5,732 nucleotides of DNA from contig JAUPKV010000306.1 of the NCBI GenBank assembly GCA_030837265.1, positions 1 to 5,732 of the forward strand. The letters run 5' to 3'. Origin of the DNA: Methanobacteriota archaeon. Lineage in GTDB: Archaea; Halobacteriota; Methanosarcinia; Methanosarcinales; Methanosarcinaceae. A program made the position numbers and the translations under genes. This document shows, in pieces, positions 5,461 through 5,732 of this stretch (the first letter of the stretch is position 1; each line of letters begins with the position of its first letter). The notes under the pieces are model-generated. The model did no database searches. It was given only the letters and a program-made list of their open reading frames with translations, and was not told the DNA's origin.

Positions 5461-5504
5461 TTGTAAGTAACGATGTGATAAATCTAGTTAAACTTCAGCA
5501 TTCA

Positions 5505-5532
5505 GATGTTGCTATACGGATGTAGCAGTATT
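5505..5532 (+). promoter_or_regulatory. Potential 5' leader RNA hairpin of the secreted repeat gene
   Basis: Positions 5505-5516 can pair with 5521-5532 over 12 consecutive pairs around the tetraloop CGGA. Four pairs are G-U wobbles, which are valid only in RNA read from the plus strand. It lies 44 nt before the secreted-protein start codon, and a run of seven Ts (5554-5560) follows just before the Shine-Dalgarno site. A regulatory leader or attenuator is possible, but no known family is recognised. Confidence 0.35.
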
Positions 5533-5576
5533 GAAATCAAAGGTTTAGCGAGATTTTTTTCATTCGGAGGGAATAC

Positions 5577-5732
5577 ATGGAAAGTGAAAAAAAATTTATA
5601 TCAGCGATTTTTGTTCTTATTTTATTGGTTTATGCGTTACCTGCTGCAATAGCTTCATCAACTGATGAGTATTCGACCAATGACAATTCGACCAATGACA
5701 ATTCGACCAATGACAATTCGACTAATGACAAT
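5577..5732 (+). CDS. Secreted STNDN-repeat protein, N-terminal part
   Basis: The reading frame is open from ATG 5577 to the window edge (52 residues), so the gene is truncated by the window. GGAGGG (5566-5571) lies 5 nt upstream and fixes the start. The N-terminus is a signal peptide: Glu/Lys at 2-6, a hydrophobic core from about residue 8 to 22, and a likely cut after the AIA at about residues 24-26. After a short linker (SSTDEY) the protein becomes identical pentapeptides STNDN, four of them up to the edge. Each junction creates an Asn-Ser-Thr sequon, which could be N-glycosylated, as archaeal surface proteins often are. It is probably a cell-surface or secreted protein, with the repeats acting as a spacer or stalk. 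The functional domain, if any, lies outside the window. It is transcribed divergently from the ravA-viaA operon. Confidence 0.8.
   Translation, partial: MESEKKFISAIFVLILLVYALPAAIASSTDEYSTNDNSTNDNSTNDNSTNDN
5673..5732 (+). repeat. 15-bp tandem repeat encoding STNDN
   Basis: Four tandem units of TCGACCAATGACAAT run from 5673 to the window end. The first three are identical, and the fourth differs by one synonymous change (ACC to ACT). Near-identity at the DNA level points to recent expansion, and the unit number is likely to vary between strains. The array probably continues beyond the window. Confidence 0.95.

Larger units (their letters stand above)
4906..5576. other. Divergent intergenic region, no intact gene seen
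   Basis: This region separates the leftward ravA-viaA operon from the rightward secreted-protein gene. It contains the operon's TATA-like box, a GC-richer island at 4981-5191 that may be a remnant, an imperfect inverted repeat at 5121-5159, a very AT-rich stretch at about 5215-5400 without recognisable elements apart from TATA-like CTTATAAATC near 5322-5331, imperfect 20-nt tandem repeats at 5391-5460, and a potential leader hairpin at 5505-5532. No tRNA or known riboswitch pattern was recognised. Confidence 0.55.

Noticed and set aside
5391..5470. Iterons of a replication origin
   Set aside because: There are only two good units, with no origin-binding protein gene (Orc1/Cdc6) in the window; a regulatory reading is simpler.

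Overview
The window looks like a chromosomal piece of a methanogenic archaeon of the Methanosarcina type. This is inferred from long, very AT-rich intergenic stretches, Shine-Dalgarno sites (GGAG, GAGGTG, GGAGGG) in front of most starts, TATA-like boxes instead of bacterial -10/-35 promoters, oligo-T ends, and exported low-complexity repeat proteins beside a RavA/ViaA-like gene pair. No rRNA, tRNA, CRISPR array or intact insertion sequence was found.

Layout, left to right. (1) 74-469, minus strand: a small exported protein built from seven-residue repeats with a regularly spaced tryptophan. (2) 470-942: an AT-rich region holding that gene's leader and likely promoter, an older diverged duplication of that promoter region 188 bp away, and an exact 19-bp tandem duplication. 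(3) 943-1401, minus: a pyridoxamine-phosphate-oxidase-like (NimA-type) flavin-binding protein. (4) 1585-4873, minus: a two-gene operon, transcribed ravA-like then viaA-like, encoding a MoxR-family AAA+ ATPase and a von Willebrand A (VWA) domain partner. (5) 4874-5576: a divergent intergenic region with a GC-richer island that may be a gene or repeat remnant, two potential hairpins and a set of 20-nt imperfect tandem repeats. (6) 5577-5732, plus: the start of a secreted protein that enters an STNDN repeat array and runs off the window.

The central system is the RavA/ViaA-like pair. In E. coli, RavA (MoxR AAA+) and ViaA (VWA) form a chaperone-like pair linked to respiratory complexes and to the inducible lysine decarboxylase. 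Here the ATPase core and the MIDAS site are both complete. The ATPase, however, has a C-terminal half unlike the E. coli LARA domain: it carries a textbook-spaced C2H2 zinc-finger-like motif, a predicted coiled coil and a pentapeptide-repeat tail. Its translation start is also unusual. The best Shine-Dalgarno site points to a CTG codon, and a possible 19-codon Cys-rich leader ORF ends exactly over that codon. No lysine decarboxylase or respiratory gene is in the window, so the archaeal client is unknown.
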